The notes beneath the pieces were generated by a model. It did no database searches. It saw only the letters and a list, made by a program, of their open reading frames with translations, and was not told where the DNA came from. The position numbers were made by a program, and so were the translations under genes. Shown here piece by piece: positions 42,292 through 52,105 of a stretch of 64,000 nt of DNA; position 1 is the stretch's first letter, and each line of letters begins with the position of its first letter. The DNA is from Candidatus Methylomirabilota bacterium. Lineage in GTDB: Bacteria > Methylomirabilota > Methylomirabilia > Methylomirabilales > Methylomirabilaceae. The DNA is taken from assembly GCA_003104975.1 (NCBI GenBank), contig PQAM01000009.1:19355-83354 (forward strand), read 5' to 3'.

Positions 42292-42921
42292 ATGAGATGG
42301 ACGCAGCGGATAGGGGTCGGTTCCACCATAACATTGGCGCTGATGGCAACGTTGCTGGCCGGTTGTCCGAAACGGCCGGAAGTGGTCGAAACGGTTCCGA
42401 GGCCGGCAGCGCCGGCTGAGATGAGTACGCCGGCGCCAAAAGTGGCTACCCCAGAGGAGAAGTCCCCCACTGAGGTTGCGGTCCAGACGCCGGAGGCCAA
42501 GCTGCCCTCCGAGACCGGTGCGGCGCCAGAGGCGAGAATCGCCGAGGCGGAGATCAGACCGGATGCGGCCGCCGAGGCGGCGGCGACGGCGCTGAAAGAC
42601 ATCTATTTCGACTACGATCAGTCCGCCATTCGAGACGATTCGCGGAAGCTGATGAATGAGAATGTCGAATGGCTCAGGAACAACCCTGCGGCCAAGTTGA
42701 CCATCGAAGGTCACTGCGACGAGCGTGGCTCCAGCGAGTATAACCTTGCGCTGGGCGAACGACGCGCCAGGGCTACGCGAGACTACCTGGTTGCCGCCGG
42801 GATCGCGACAAATCGGATCAATACGATCAGCTATGGCAAGGAGCGACCCTTTGTGCTCGGGCACGACGAATCCGCCTGGAGGTGGAATCGGCGGGCGCAC
42901 TTTACCGTCGGCGTAAAATGA
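42292..42921 (+). CDS. pal: Peptidoglycan-associated lipoprotein Pal, 209 aa
   Basis: Lipoprotein signal (LALMATLLAGC), a Pro/Ala/Glu-rich tether of about 80 residues, then an OmpA-family peptidoglycan-binding domain: IYFDYDQSAIRDDSRKLM, LTIEGHCDERGSSEYNLALG, ERRARATRDYLVAAGI and the closing RRAHFTVGVK. Anchors the outer membrane to the cell wall and binds TolB. AGGAGG is 9 nt before ATG 42292; ATG 42286 is an alternative with tighter spacing. Confidence 0.93.
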   Translation: MRWTQRIGVGSTITLALMATLLAGCPKRPEVVETVPRPAAPAEMSTPAPKVATPEEKSPTEVAVQTPEAKLPSETGAAPEARIAEAEIRPDAAAEAAATALKDIYFDYDQSAIRDDSRKLMNENVEWLRNNPAAKLTIEGHCDERGSSEYNLALGERRARATRDYLVAAGIATNRINTISYGKERPFVLGHDESAWRWNRRAHFTVGVK

Positions 42922-42957
42922 CGAATCATCCGATAGACTGATTGCGGGGCCTCGCGC

Positions 42958-44190
42958 ATGAGACGGTATTACTTATCGGCGGCGGCAGCCCTCGGGATGT
43001 TAACGGTAGGATGTGAGGGCGACCTGCCGCTGCGGATGGTGCAGCAGGATGTGGACGCCATGCGGGGCGAGGTGGCGGCTGTCGCGGGAACCCGGCAGCA
43101 CATGGAGGACCGCCTGCGGAGGATCGAGGACCGTCTGGAGAAGAGCGAACGGACCAGGGCGGTCCTGGAGGAAAAGCTGGGGAGGGCGGAGGCGGAGCTC
43201 AAGAGCCAATCAGCGAAGACGGTCCAGGAACGACAGGCGTTCCTTCAGTCTCAGGCCGCGCTCACGGTCAAGTTGGATGAATTGGCTACCAGTGTCCGCC
43301 TGTCCCAGGGGCAGACGGAAGGGACCGGTCATGGCATCACGGAGGCCAACCGACGGGTCGATGAGCTGGGGCGTCGTCTTGATCAGATCGGACAACGGCT
43401 GGCCGGATCGGATAAGCAGACCGGTCAGGCGGTCGCGGCTGCGCAGGAGGCGGCGGCCGTAGCCCGCCAGGCGTCGGCCGCGTCCCAGCAGACCGCTCAA
43501 CAGGTGACGGCGGCGCTTCAGCAGATGGCCCAGCAGACCAACGCCGCGATCGAACAGATCAATGCGACCGCACAGCTCGCCCTGACCGAGGCCAGAAAAA
43601 CAGGAAAGGGCAAACCGATCACCGGTCCTGGTTCGTCCCGCGCGGCGCCCCGGCCGGTGGCCCCCGCGGTGGCCTCGATCACGACGCCCCCCCCGATTTC
43701 GCCGACGCCCGCGACCCAGGCGCCGGTTCCGGAGACCGCACCGGCTGTGTCTGCCGGACGGACGACCGAACCGGCTCTACCTCCGGCCCAGACGACGAAA
43801 CCGGCGCCAAGGGTTGGGAGCGCGGATGAGCTGTATCGGAATGCCCTGAACGATTACGCGAAGGGCGAGTACGATCTGGCGATCAGCGGCTTTCGAAATC
43901 ATCTCGAGATCTACCCCAACTCCAGTCTCGCCCCGAATGCCCGCTACTGGCTTGGCGAGTCGTATTACAGTCAGAAGGCCTACGATCAGGCGATCAGGGA
44001 GTTTGCGCTGCTCGTCAAGCAACATCCGGATAATCCGAAGGTTGCGAGCGCCATGCTGAAGCAGGGGCTGGCCTATCTGGAGATCGGGGACAAATCCAAG
44101 GCGCGGACGGTCCTCGACAACCTGCTGAAGCAGTACCCCAAGTCGCAGGAGGCGAGACGGGCGAAGGAGCGGCTGAGCCAGGTCAAATGA
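42958..44190 (+). CDS. cpoB: CpoB/YbgF-like coordinator protein, 410 aa
   Basis: Signal peptide with possible lipobox ([13 protein letters not shown]), a long coiled coil (residues about 25-200), a Pro/Thr/Ala-rich linker, and a C-terminal TPR domain ([60 protein letters not shown]) of the TIGR02795 tol-pal type. Coordinates cell-wall synthesis with Tol-driven constriction in E. coli. The coiled coil is much longer than in E. coli. Last gene of the tol cluster; its 3' end overlaps convergent leuB by 8 nt. Confidence 0.88.
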   Translation: MRRYYLSAAAALGMLTVGCEGDLPLRMVQQDVDAMRGEVAAVAGTRQHMEDRLRRIEDRLEKSERTRAVLEEKLGRAEAELKSQSAKTVQERQAFLQSQAALTVKLDELATSVRLSQGQTEGTGHGITEANRRVDELGRRLDQIGQRLAGSDKQTGQAVAAAQEAAAVARQASAASQQTAQQVTAALQQMAQQTNAAIEQINATAQLALTEARKTGKGKPITGPGSSRAAPRPVAPAVASITTPPPISPTPATQAPVPETAPAVSAGRTTEPALPPAQTTKPAPRVGSADELYRNALNDYAKGEYDLAISGFRNHLEIYPNSSLAPNARYWLGESYYSQKAYDQAIREFALLVKQHPDNPKVASAMLKQGLAYLEIGDKSKARTVLDNLLKQYPKSQEARRAKERLSQVK

Positions 44191-45262
44191 CAAGACGCTC
44201 GACGACGAGATCGCCCATCTGCGCCGTACCGACAAGACGTGTCGGACTGGGTTCCCGGATATCGAGGGTTCGGTAGCCGTCATCGAGGACCCGACCGACA
44301 GCCGTTTCGACAGCCGTTGCCGCCGCCTCGCAGTGGAGCGAATACCGCAGGAGCATGGCGGTCGACAGGATCGTGGCCAGGGGGTTGACCGTATCCTGCC
44401 CGGCAATATCCGGGGCGGAGCCATGGATCGGTTCATACAGACCCGGTCCGTCCCCCAGGCTGGCGGAGGGGAGCATCCCGATGGAGCCGGCAAGCATGGC
44501 GGCCTCATCGCTCAGGATGTCGCCGAAGGTGTTCTCGGTCAGCACCACGTCAAAGCGCCGAGGGTCACGGATCAGTTGCATGGAGCAGTTATCCACCAGC
44601 ATGTGGTCCAGCTCGATGTCCGGAAACGCCTTGGCGGTATCGACGACCACGCGACGCCAGAGCTGGGAGCTGGCCAGCACATTCACCTTATCGACGGAGG
44701 TCAGCCGCTTGCGACGCCGCGCAGCAATCTGAAACCCGATTCTGGCGATCCGCTCAATTTCGCAGGTCGTGTAACTGAGGGTATCGACGGCTCGTTCGCC
44801 GTTCCCGTCGTGGGCGGGACCGATCCCCTTCGGTTCGCCAAAGTACAGGCCACCGGTCAGCTCCCTGAGGACCAGCAGATCAACCCCCTCGATGACCTCG
44901 CGCTTGAGCGGCGAGGCGTCGACGAGCGGGGCGAACAGCTTGACCGGCCGGAGATTGGCATACAGCCCCAACTCTTTCCGTAATGCGAGCAGGCCGCGCT
45001 CCGGCCGATGATCGACCGGCAGATCGTCCCACTGCGGTCCGCCGACCGCCCCGAACAGAATCGCATCGGAGGCGCGACAGAGACTCAAGGTATCCGGCGG
45101 AAGTGGAACCCCGCACCGGTTGATGGCCGCACCCCCGACTGTTCCCTCTTCAAGCGTCAGGGGGAGATCGAACAGCGCGCCGACGTGTCGTAATACCTTT
45201 ACCCCCTCCCGGATAATCTCCGGGCCTACGCCGTCGCCGGCCAGTACCGCAATTCGAGCCAT
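44183..45262 (-). CDS. leuB: 3-isopropylmalate dehydrogenase, 359 aa
   Basis: NAD-dependent oxidative decarboxylation in leucine synthesis. [55 protein letters not shown] (isopropylmalate-binding Arg), [38 protein letters not shown] and the NAD site [20 protein letters not shown] are all present. Other leu genes are not in the window. Convergent overlap with cpoB. Confidence 0.95.
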   Translation of the reverse strand: MARIAVLAGDGVGPEIIREGVKVLRHVGALFDLPLTLEEGTVGGAAINRCGVPLPPDTLSLCRASDAILFGAVGGPQWDDLPVDHRPERGLLALRKELGLYANLRPVKLFAPLVDASPLKREVIEGVDLLVLRELTGGLYFGEPKGIGPAHDGNGERAVDTLSYTTCEIERIARIGFQIAARRRKRLTSVDKVNVLASSQLWRRVVVDTAKAFPDIELDHMLVDNCSMQLIRDPRRFDVVLTENTFGDILSDEAAMLAGSIGMLPSASLGDGPGLYEPIHGSAPDIAGQDTVNPLATILSTAMLLRYSLHCEAAATAVETAVGRVLDDGYRTLDIREPSPTRLVGTAQMGDLVVERLVI

Positions 45263-45373
45263 GCACCCTCCCTGTTGGGATACCCCTCACCCGCCATCCG
45301 TTTGCCAGGCGCCTCCATGACTAGCACGCCGGGCCGATGAGGTCAAGAACAAAGGACCGGCGGGGACAGGCTG

Positions 45374-45382
45374 TGCTATACT
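45374..45382 (+). promoter_or_regulatory. Extended -10 promoter of engB
   Basis: TGCTATACT (45374-45382) is an extended -10 element. The GTG start codon at 45389 is 7 nt downstream, so a leaderless transcript is likely. The -35 is not clear. Confidence 0.5.
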
Positions 45383-45388
45383 GGCATC

Positions 45389-46102
45389 GTGATTATCAGG
45401 ACCGCCGAGTTCGTCAGAAGCGTATCGTCGCTTATTCAGCTCCCGCGTGAACCGCGAGCGGAGATCGCGGTGGTGGGCCGTTCCAATGTCGGGAAGTCGT
45501 CGCTGATCAACTGTCTGCTGCGGCGCCGTGGATTAGCCCGCGTCAGCGCCGTGCCGGGAAGGACACAGTTGCTCAATTTCTTTCTGATCAACCGGGACTT
45601 CTACCTGGTCGATCTGCCCGGCTACGGTTACGCGAAGGCGCCCGACGCCATTCGACGGACGTGGGGACCCCTGATCGAGGGCTATCTCGCCGCGCGTCGC
45701 AGCCTCAGGGCCGTGGTGGTGCTGCTCGACGCGCGCCAGGGAGTGACGGAGCGGGATCTGCAGATGAGGCGTCTGTTGGACGAGCTGTCGCTGGAGTGGA
45801 TCCCCGTGCTGACCAAGATCGATAAGCTGCGGCGCAGCGCCCGTGGTGCGCAGATCGCTGCCGCGGCCCAGGCCTTGGGCGTGGTCGACGCCCGCATCAT
45901 CCCGTTTTCTGCGCGGTCCGAGGAGGGCCGGGACGCATTGCTGGCGGTCCTTGACGGGCGGACGCACAGCCGGTCGTCTGAGGGATTCGGCGTGAGGGAT
46001 TCGGCGTTGACTCCGCCCGCCGGACCTGCTAGGCTCGAAACGGCCGCTGCGGGGCGGGGACGTTCGACGGTCCGCAGCGGTATGTATGAGGAGTGTGGAT
46101 GA
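45389..46102 (+). CDS. engB: Ribosome-biogenesis GTPase EngB (YsxC/YihA), 237 aa
   Basis: G1 IAVVGRSNVGKSSLINCL, G2/switch SAVPGRTQLLNFF, G3 DLPGYGYAKAP, G4 LTKIDKL, G5 FSARSEEG. Needed for large-subunit assembly. The domain ends near residue 195. About 40 extra C-terminal residues (GFGVRDSALTPPAGPARLET) are partly encoded by GGATTCGGCGTGAGG repeat words and are not part of the fold. Overlaps the following TPR gene by 4 nt. Confidence 0.93.
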   Translation: MIIRTAEFVRSVSSLIQLPREPRAEIAVVGRSNVGKSSLINCLLRRRGLARVSAVPGRTQLLNFFLINRDFYLVDLPGYGYAKAPDAIRRTWGPLIEGYLAARRSLRAVVVLLDARQGVTERDLQMRRLLDELSLEWIPVLTKIDKLRRSARGAQIAAAAQALGVVDARIIPFSARSEEGRDALLAVLDGRTHSRSSEGFGVRDSALTPPAGPARLETAAAGRGRSTVRSGMYEECG

Positions 46103-47880
46103 GTATGAGAGAGGAAGGGCGAATCCGACACCGGCTCGCCGTGTGGCTGGTCCTGGCGCTGTTCGGCCAGGGGTGCGCGGCCGTACAAACGGCTGGGCCC
46201 GAACCGGCGACAAAACGTTCGAGATCTGGGGTCGCCGCCACGTCTGTGTCCACGGCAGCAGAGAAAGAAGAGGGCAAGCCCGAGGCGTACTACCGGTTCA
46301 TGAGAAGCCTTCTCGCGGCGCAGACCGGCGATTATCAGACCGCTATCGCATGGCAGAAGGCGGCACTCCAGGTCGATCCTCGATCTGTCGCCATGCACAA
46401 TCATTTGGCGGCCCTGTATATAAAACGGGGCGATGTCCGAAGCGCGATCAATACGGGCGAGGATGCGCTCGCCCTTGATGCGAAGAACCTCCACGCGCGC
46501 CTGCTGCTGGCCGCCGTCTATCAGAGCCTGCACAACCTGTCGGTCGCCGAACGATACCTCCGCGAGGCGGTCGACCTGGACCCCAACCGCATCGAGACCT
46601 ACATGCAGCTCGCGGTCCTGTACAGAGAGGCCAAGAGAGCGGAGGAGGCGGTTGCCGTCTACCGGAGAGCCCTGAACATGGATCCAAACTCGCTGGTACT
46701 GCGGTACAACCTTGGTCGTCTCTACCTGGAAGAGGGGCAGCCGGAGCAGGCCGCCCAGATCTTTCGGGAGGTCCTGGAACGTGATTCGGAGTTCGATGCG
46801 GCGTTGGCGGCGCTCGGGATGAGTCTTGAGGCCCAGGGGCGATTGGACGAGGCCAGGGAGATATACCAACGCGCGCTGGGTGAAGACCCGAGCAACACCG
46901 CGCTTCGGGAGCGTGTGGCCCACCTGTTGTTGCGACAGAAGGACCTCGACGCCGCGTTGATCGAGTATCGACGGCTGCTCGAACAAGAACCGAGCAACAC
47001 CGCGCTTCGCCTACGGATCGGATTTATCTACTATGAAAAGCGGGCGTATGACGAGGCCATTACCGCCTTCCAGGACATTCTTCGGCAGGAACCGGGCAAC
47101 CACGAGGTTCGCTACTATCTGGGGCTGGCCCTCGAGGACGGCAAGCGACCCGATGAGGCCCTCGAAGAGCTGGCGCGGATCCCCAAGGATCATCCCCGGT
47201 ATCCGGATGCACTGTTCCACCGCGGCTATATCCTGAGTCGGAAGGAACGGTATGCCGAGGCCGGCGACCTGCTCTCGATGGCGGGCGCCCTCAGGCCGAA
47301 TGAGGGCAGCATTCCGTACCTGTTGGGCCTGATCTATTTCCAGCAAAAACATTATGCGCAGGCTATCGCGCAGCTTGAGCGTGCGCTCGGTCTGGATCCC
47401 GGCAATGCCGCCTATCTGTATCAACTCGGCTCGGCCTTTGAGCGAAGTCGCCAGATCGATAAGGCCGAGACAACCTTTCGCAGGCTGTTGGCTGTCGATC
47501 CGAAGAATGCCGATGCGTACAACTACCTGGGATACATGTTTGCCGATGAGGGGATTAGGCTGGATGAGTCGGTGGCGCTGGTCAGGAAGGCGTTGGAGCT
47601 TCAACCCGACAACGGGGCGTTCGTGGATAGCCTGGGCTGGGCTTACTATAAGCAGGGGATGATTGACGAGGCCCTTGTGGAGCTCAAGCGCGCCGCGGAT
47701 CTCACCAAGACGGAGGATCCCACAATCTTCGAACACCTCGGCGACGTCTATTTCAGAAAGCAGATGGTCTCCGAGGCGATCAGAGAGTGGGAGCGATCGC
47801 TGGCCATCGACGGCACCAACGAGGCGGTGCGGCAGAAGCTGGGCAAGGCCAGGGAGGTGCTGTCTCGGGAGAGCCGGTGA
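46099..47880 (+). CDS. TPR-rich lipoprotein, 593 aa
   Basis: Lipoprotein signal (LAVWLVLALFGQGC) followed by about 14 tetratricopeptide repeats from residue 55 to the end, for example DYQTAIAWQKAALQVDPRS, AEEAVAVYRRALNMDPNS and DEALVELKRAADLTKTEDP. Such proteins scaffold envelope complexes, often for lipid or polysaccharide transport. ATG 46099 with GAGGAG upstream is chosen over GTG 46093. It overlaps engB and the LolB-like gene by 4 nt each; the pair TPR plus LolB-like suggests joint action in lipoprotein or outer-membrane assembly. Confidence 0.85.
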   Translation: MSMREEGRIRHRLAVWLVLALFGQGCAAVQTAGPEPATKRSRSGVAATSVSTAAEKEEGKPEAYYRFMRSLLAAQTGDYQTAIAWQKAALQVDPRSVAMHNHLAALYIKRGDVRSAINTGEDALALDAKNLHARLLLAAVYQSLHNLSVAERYLREAVDLDPNRIETYMQLAVLYREAKRAEEAVAVYRRALNMDPNSLVLRYNLGRLYLEEGQPEQAAQIFREVLERDSEFDAALAALGMSLEAQGRLDEAREIYQRALGEDPSNTALRERVAHLLLRQKDLDAALIEYRRLLEQEPSNTALRLRIGFIYYEKRAYDEAITAFQDILRQEPGNHEVRYYLGLALEDGKRPDEALEELARIPKDHPRYPDALFHRGYILSRKERYAEAGDLLSMAGALRPNEGSIPYLLGLIYFQQKHYAQAIAQLERALGLDPGNAAYLYQLGSAFERSRQIDKAETTFRRLLAVDPKNADAYNYLGYMFADEGIRLDESVALVRKALELQPDNGAFVDSLGWAYYKQGMIDEALVELKRAADLTKTEDPTIFEHLGDVYFRKQMVSEAIREWERSLAIDGTNEAVRQKLGKAREVLSRESR

Positions 47881-48704
47881 CGGGTTGCCTGTTCCGGCGC
47901 CTCGTTGTGCTCGTCGCGGCGGTCGCGCTGGGCGGATGCGCCGCCTATACGGTCAATCTGGTTCCGGAACAGGGGGACCTGCTGCGCCCTTCGCCGCCGG
48001 TTGTCCGCGAGATCCTTCGACCCTTGCGGGAGCGCGAGGCGACGGTCACAAGTCTGCAAGCCGTCCTCGATCTGACGGTTCGTCGCGCAGGGGTGCGCGA
48101 GTATCGGCAGGAGGCGGTGGTCGCCGAGCGGTCCGGTCGGATTCGACTGGAGAGCATCGGCTGGGGCGGGTTGACGTCGCTGGTGATCGTGAGCGACGGC
48201 CGTCGACTGATCGCGCACGCGCTGTTGCAGAATGTCTTTGTCGAGGGGAGTGCGACCCCCGCCAACGTCGCCAGGGTGACAGGATTCCGCGTGGCGCCGG
48301 CCCAGTTGGTCCGGTTGTTGCTCGGCCTGCCGCCCCTTGCGATTCAGATGGAGACAACGGAACTGTACGGCCCGGATGACAATGGCGCGTACCTGCTGCG
48401 AGGACAGGAGTTGTCTTTTACCCAGCGTCTGTGGGTATCCGACGACGACCTGAGCCTCCTGAGAGGGGAGTTGTATGAGGGGACAACACTCCGCCTGCGA
48501 TTTCAGTTTGCTCCCGCGACCCACGGATTACGTGCGCTTCTACTCGAGGACCCCATGAAACAAGCGGCAGTGGAGGTGTCGTACCGATCCTATACCCTGA
48601 ATCCCGAGTTGCCGCGCGAGCTGTTTCAACTCCCCGAGCCGGCTCAGGGCGCGCAGGTGGTGAATCTCGATGCGGGCATGGCGCCGTTGTTCGGGTTGCC
48701 GTAG
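47877..48704 (+). CDS. LolB/DUF4292-like outer-membrane lipoprotein, 275 aa
   Basis: Lipoprotein signal (LVVLVAAVALGGC). The mature part has the LolA/LolB-like half-barrel pattern: VTSLQAVLDLTVRRAGV, RQEAVVAERSGRIRLESIGW, LTSLVIVSDGRRLIA and later strands with RLWVSDDDLSLLRGELYEG. Candidate lipoprotein acceptor or lipid-binding protein at the outer membrane. GTGA overlap with the TPR gene; ispE follows 3 nt after the stop. Confidence 0.7.
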   Translation: MTGCLFRRLVVLVAAVALGGCAAYTVNLVPEQGDLLRPSPPVVREILRPLREREATVTSLQAVLDLTVRRAGVREYRQEAVVAERSGRIRLESIGWGGLTSLVIVSDGRRLIAHALLQNVFVEGSATPANVARVTGFRVAPAQLVRLLLGLPPLAIQMETTELYGPDDNGAYLLRGQELSFTQRLWVSDDDLSLLRGELYEGTTLRLRFQFAPATHGLRALLLEDPMKQAAVEVSYRSYTLNPELPRELFQLPEPAQGAQVVNLDAGMAPLFGLP

Positions 48705-48707
48705 GCG

Positions 48708-49580
48708 ATGAAGCAGATTACGCTGACCTCTCCCTCCAAGATCAATCTCTTTCTCGAGGTCCTTGGACGGCGCGACGATGGGTATCATGAGATCTGCTCG
48801 ATCGTCGCGTTGACCGAGCTGTGCGATACCATCATCCTGGAGCGTCGTACGAGCGGGATAACCATTCGGGTGAAGGATCCCAAGGTCCCGGTCGGGCCTG
48901 AGAACCTGTGCCATCGGGCGGCCGATCTGCTGTTGCGCCACAGCGGGGTCCATGGCGGGGTCGACATCCGGATCGAGAAGCACATCCCTGTCGCCGGGGG
49001 GATGGGAGGGGGGTCGAGCAACGCGGCGGCGACCCTATGGGGCCTGAACCTTCTCTACGACTTGGGGTGGCCTCATGAGGAGCTGACGTGTCTCGGCGCC
49101 GAGTTGGGTTCCGACGTCCCTCTGTTCTTTTGTCGTGGAGCGGCATTTGTACGGGGTCGAGGGGAGCGTGTCGAAGAGTTGGCCGCGCTGGCGCCCCGGT
49201 GGTTGGTCATCGCCAACCCGGGGATGGAAATCTCGACGGCGTCGGTCTACCGCCGTCTGAGATTGCCGTTGACATCCGAGAAGGCCGGGTTTACAATGCG
49301 TGGTTTGGTTGAGTCCGGACAGGAGGAGGCGGCGCTGTCGTACTGTTTCAACCGCCTGGAAGATGTCGTGCTTGAGGCCTACCCGCCGGTCGCCGATCTT
49401 AAACAGCGGCTGTTGCTGCGGGGTGCGAGCCCGGTCCTGGTCAGCGGCAGCGGACCCACGGTCTTCGGCATCATGCGGGAGGCCGAGACGGCCAGGCAGG
49501 TCGCGTCAAGTTTGATCGAGAGCGGAATTGCCGCGGTTGCCTGCCGCACCTTGGAAAAGAATCCGTTGTTCATGACGTAG
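48708..49580 (+). CDS. ispE: 4-diphosphocytidyl-2-C-methyl-D-erythritol kinase, 290 aa
   Basis: GHMP kinase of the MEP isoprenoid pathway. SPSKINLFLEVLGRRDDGYH, the ATP loop PVAGGMGGGSSNAAATLWGL, and LVSGSGPTVFGIM are diagnostic. Two other MEP genes, ispD and ispF, are 10 kb downstream. The stop TAG at 49578 is the TAG of a REP GTAG foot, so the C-terminal end (NPLFMT) may have been trimmed or redefined by the repeat. Confidence 0.95.
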   Translation: MKQITLTSPSKINLFLEVLGRRDDGYHEICSIVALTELCDTIILERRTSGITIRVKDPKVPVGPENLCHRAADLLLRHSGVHGGVDIRIEKHIPVAGGMGGGSSNAAATLWGLNLLYDLGWPHEELTCLGAELGSDVPLFFCRGAAFVRGRGERVEELAALAPRWLVIANPGMEISTASVYRRLRLPLTSEKAGFTMRGLVESGQEEAALSYCFNRLEDVVLEAYPPVADLKQRLLLRGASPVLVSGSGPTVFGIMREAETARQVASSLIESGIAAVACRTLEKNPLFMT

Positions 49581-49640
49581 GGGCGCAATTGATTGCGCCC
49601 TAGGATGCGCCCACGTAGGGGCGCAATGTATTGCGTCCAT
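49577..49640. repeat. Two REP-like palindromes after ispE
   Basis: GTAG plus GGGCGCAATTGATTGCGCCC at 49577-49600 and a second unit (GGGCGCAATGTATTGCGTCC) at about 49616-49639, 2 nt before tRNA-Gln. Confidence 0.8.
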
Positions 49641-49641
49641 A

Positions 49642-49715
49642 TGGGGGGTCGGATAAGGGTAATCCGGCAGACTTTGGATCTGCACATCGAGGTTCGAGTC
49701 CTCGCCCCCCAGCCA
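49642..49715 (+). tRNA. tRNA-Gln (TTG)
   Basis: Acceptor arms TGGGGGG (49642-49648) and CCCCCCA (49705-49711), discriminator G and encoded CCA. The anticodon loop CTTTGGA gives anticodon TTG (Gln, CAA). T-arm GAGGTTCGAGTCCTC. Confidence 0.92.
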
Positions 49716-49782
49716 GTAGGCGGCAGGCGGCTGTCGGGCGCAGAGGGGCAGGAGAAACTATGTGGTATGCGGAGAGTGTCCG

Positions 49783-50721
49783 ATGTCTGATCGGTTAATC
49801 CTTTTTTCCGGGAACGCCAATCCGGCCTTGTCGCAAGAGATCGCGGATTACCTCGATATCCCGCTCGGCGATGCCGAGGTCACACGCTTCGCCGACGACG
49901 AGATTCTGGTCCAGATTTATGAAAACGTCAGGGGCGCCGACGTCTTCGTCATTCAGCCGACGTGCCGACCCGTCAACGAAAATCTCATGGAACTGTTGGT
50001 GATCATCGACGCCTTGAAGCGCGCGTCGGCTTGGCGGATTACCGCCGTCATGCCGTACTACGGCTATGGGCGGCAAGATCGAAAGGTGCAGCCTCGTGTC
50101 CCGATCACCGCGAAACTGGTGGCCGATCTGCTGACGGCGGCCGGCGCCCATCGGGTCTTGACGATGGATCTTCATGCCGGACAGATCCAGGGGTTCTTTA
50201 CGACCCCTGTCGATCATCTGTACGCCACCCCGGTGTTGTTGCGGTTTTTTGAGGAGCGGAGGCTAAAAGATGCGGTGGTCGTCTCCCCGGATGCGGGGGG
50301 CGTAGAGCGGGCGAGGGCGTTCGCCAAGCGTCTGGGCAGCCCGCTGGCCTTCATCGACAAGCGGCGGACCGGTCCGAACGAGGCAAAGGTGATGCATATC
50401 GTCGGCGATGTCGAGGGGCGGGATGTGATCATTGTGGACGACATGATCGATACCGCAGGCACCCTGACGCAGGCGGTCCCGGCGCTTCTCGAAAAAGGGG
50501 CGAAGCGAATCTTCGCGGGGTGCACACATCCGGTGCTGTCCGGCCCGGCGGTAGAGCGGATCGACGGATCGGTGCTGGAAGAGGTGGTGGTCACGAATAC
50601 TATTCCCCTCCCGAAGAGCGGCACATGCAAGAAGCTGACGGTCCTCTCGGTGGCGCCCCTGTTGGGCGAGGCCATCCGCCGCATTCACAAGGAGGAATCG
50701 GTCAGCAGCCTGTTCGTCTGA
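49783..50721 (+). CDS. prs: Ribose-phosphate pyrophosphokinase, 312 aa
   Basis: Makes PRPP from ribose-5-phosphate and [53 protein letters not shown], the His-containing [12 protein letters not shown], and the PRPP loop [17 protein letters not shown] are all present. ATG 49783 with GCGGAGAG upstream; an ATG at 49762 would add seven residues. Followed 70 nt later by rplY. Confidence 0.95.
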   Translation: MSDRLILFSGNANPALSQEIADYLDIPLGDAEVTRFADDEILVQIYENVRGADVFVIQPTCRPVNENLMELLVIIDALKRASAWRITAVMPYYGYGRQDRKVQPRVPITAKLVADLLTAAGAHRVLTMDLHAGQIQGFFTTPVDHLYATPVLLRFFEERRLKDAVVVSPDAGGVERARAFAKRLGSPLAFIDKRRTGPNEAKVMHIVGDVEGRDVIIVDDMIDTAGTLTQAVPALLEKGAKRIFAGCTHPVLSGPAVERIDGSVLEEVVVTNTIPLPKSGTCKKLTVLSVAPLLGEAIRRIHKEESVSSLFV

Positions 50722-50791
50722 CGGGGGAGAAGCGATGGGGGCGCAGGCGCAAGACATTGTCCCGCCTGCGCGTTACAAGAAGGAGCGTATG

Positions 50792-51451
50792 ATGGAGCAC
50801 GCGGTGCTGAAGGGGCAGGTTCGAATGCAGGTCGGTAAGGGGGCCGTGAAAAGGCTTCGACGACAACGGCTGATTCCGGCTATCGTCTACGGAGGTCTGT
50901 CCGGGCCTACGGCGGTCGCCGTCAATCCCCTGGAGATGATGAAGTTGCTGGGGACCGGGGCGGGCGAGAACGTCCTGATTACCCTCGCGCTGGACGGCAA
51001 TGGCGAGTCATCGAGGACGGTGCTGCTGAAGGAATTGCAGCGGGATCCAGTACGAGGCGGGCCGCTGCACGCCGACTTCCTCGAGGTCTCCATGGAACGG
51101 AAGATCAAGGTGCAGGTCCCCGTCAGGCTGTCGGGGGAGGCTGTCGGGGTCAAGATCAAGGGAGGTCTCCTGGAGCAGCATCTGCGTGAGGTCACCGTCG
51201 AGTGTCTGCCCGTGGCGATCCCGAGTCACATCCAGGTAGACATCAGTCAGCTTGATCTGGGCCACGCCATCCATGTCCGCGAATTGACCGTAGCCGGAGA
51301 CCTCCGGGTGCTTGACGACCCGGCCAGGCCCGTGGTGTCGGTATTGATTCAGCGTGTTGCGGCAGAAGGGGCGGCGGCTACCGAGGAGGGTCAGGCCGAG
51401 CCGGAGGTGGTCGGTAAGAAGGAGGCCAAAGAGGTCAAGGAAGGGAAGTAG
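50792..51451 (+). CDS. rplY: 50S ribosomal protein L25 (Ctc/TL5 form), 219 aa
   Basis: N-terminal 5S-rRNA-binding domain (VKRLRRQRLIPAIVYGGLSG, LLKELQRDPVRGGPLHADF) and the C-terminal TL5 beta domain (IKVQVPVRLSGEAVGVKIKG, VTVECLPVAIPSHIQVDISQ), then a charged Glu/Lys tail. AGGAG is 6 nt before ATG 50792; ATG 50789 is an alternative. Confidence 0.93.
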   Translation: MEHAVLKGQVRMQVGKGAVKRLRRQRLIPAIVYGGLSGPTAVAVNPLEMMKLLGTGAGENVLITLALDGNGESSRTVLLKELQRDPVRGGPLHADFLEVSMERKIKVQVPVRLSGEAVGVKIKGGLLEQHLREVTVECLPVAIPSHIQVDISQLDLGHAIHVRELTVAGDLRVLDDPARPVVSVLIQRVAAEGAAATEEGQAEPEVVGKKEAKEVKEGK

Positions 51452-51481
51452 CAGGGCGGTACGACGGCCTAGCGGGGGACG

Positions 51482-52105
51482 GTGTTGTGGATCGTGGTGG
51501 GCCTGGGCAATCCCGGTCAGGAGTATGAATTCAGTCGTCACAATGCGGGCTTTTGGGTTGTAGATACGTTGGCCGATCGGATCGGTGTCCCCCTCACACG
51601 GTGTCGATACCGTTCGCTGTATGGGAGGGGTTTGCTGCACGGAGGTCAGGTGTTGCTGGTGAAGCCGCTGACCTTTATGAACGAGAGCGGCGACAGTGTT
51701 GCCCGATGGCAACAGAGCTTACGCCTCGAACCCGGCCGGATTGTCGTCGTCCATGACGATCTGGATCTGCCGTTGTCCCTGCTTCGGGTCAAGATCGGCG
51801 GCGGTTATGGGGGACATCGTGGCGTCCGTTCCGTGATCGAGGCGATGGGCAGCCCGGACTTTCTTCGGGTCCGGGTGGGAATCGGACGGCCTCACGGGAG
51901 CCGGGATGCGGTAAGCCATGTCCTCGGGCCTTTTGACAAGCACGAAGGCGAGAGGATACAGGGGGCGGTAGAGCGGGCGGCTGATGCCGTTGAGGTGCTG
52001 GTTCACGAGGGGCTTGAGACCGCGATGAACCGATACAATGTTCGAGGTATCCGTCAGGCTCGCATGGCGAAATCTGAAGGAGGTGAAGAGAGTGAGCCGG
52101 TATGA
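51482..52105 (+). CDS. pth: Peptidyl-tRNA hydrolase, 207 aa
   Basis: Recycles peptidyl-tRNA. VVGLGNPGQEYEFSRHNAGF (catalytic His), KPLTFMNESGDSV, VVHDDLDLPLSLLRVKIGGG and GGHRGVRSVIEAMGSPDFLR are diagnostic. GTG start 51482 with GGGGGA upstream. The last codons overlap the rpsF start by 14 nt. Confidence 0.95.
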   Translation: MLWIVVGLGNPGQEYEFSRHNAGFWVVDTLADRIGVPLTRCRYRSLYGRGLLHGGQVLLVKPLTFMNESGDSVARWQQSLRLEPGRIVVVHDDLDLPLSLLRVKIGGGYGGHRGVRSVIEAMGSPDFLRVRVGIGRPHGSRDAVSHVLGPFDKHEGERIQGAVERAADAVEVLVHEGLETAMNRYNVRGIRQARMAKSEGGEESEPV

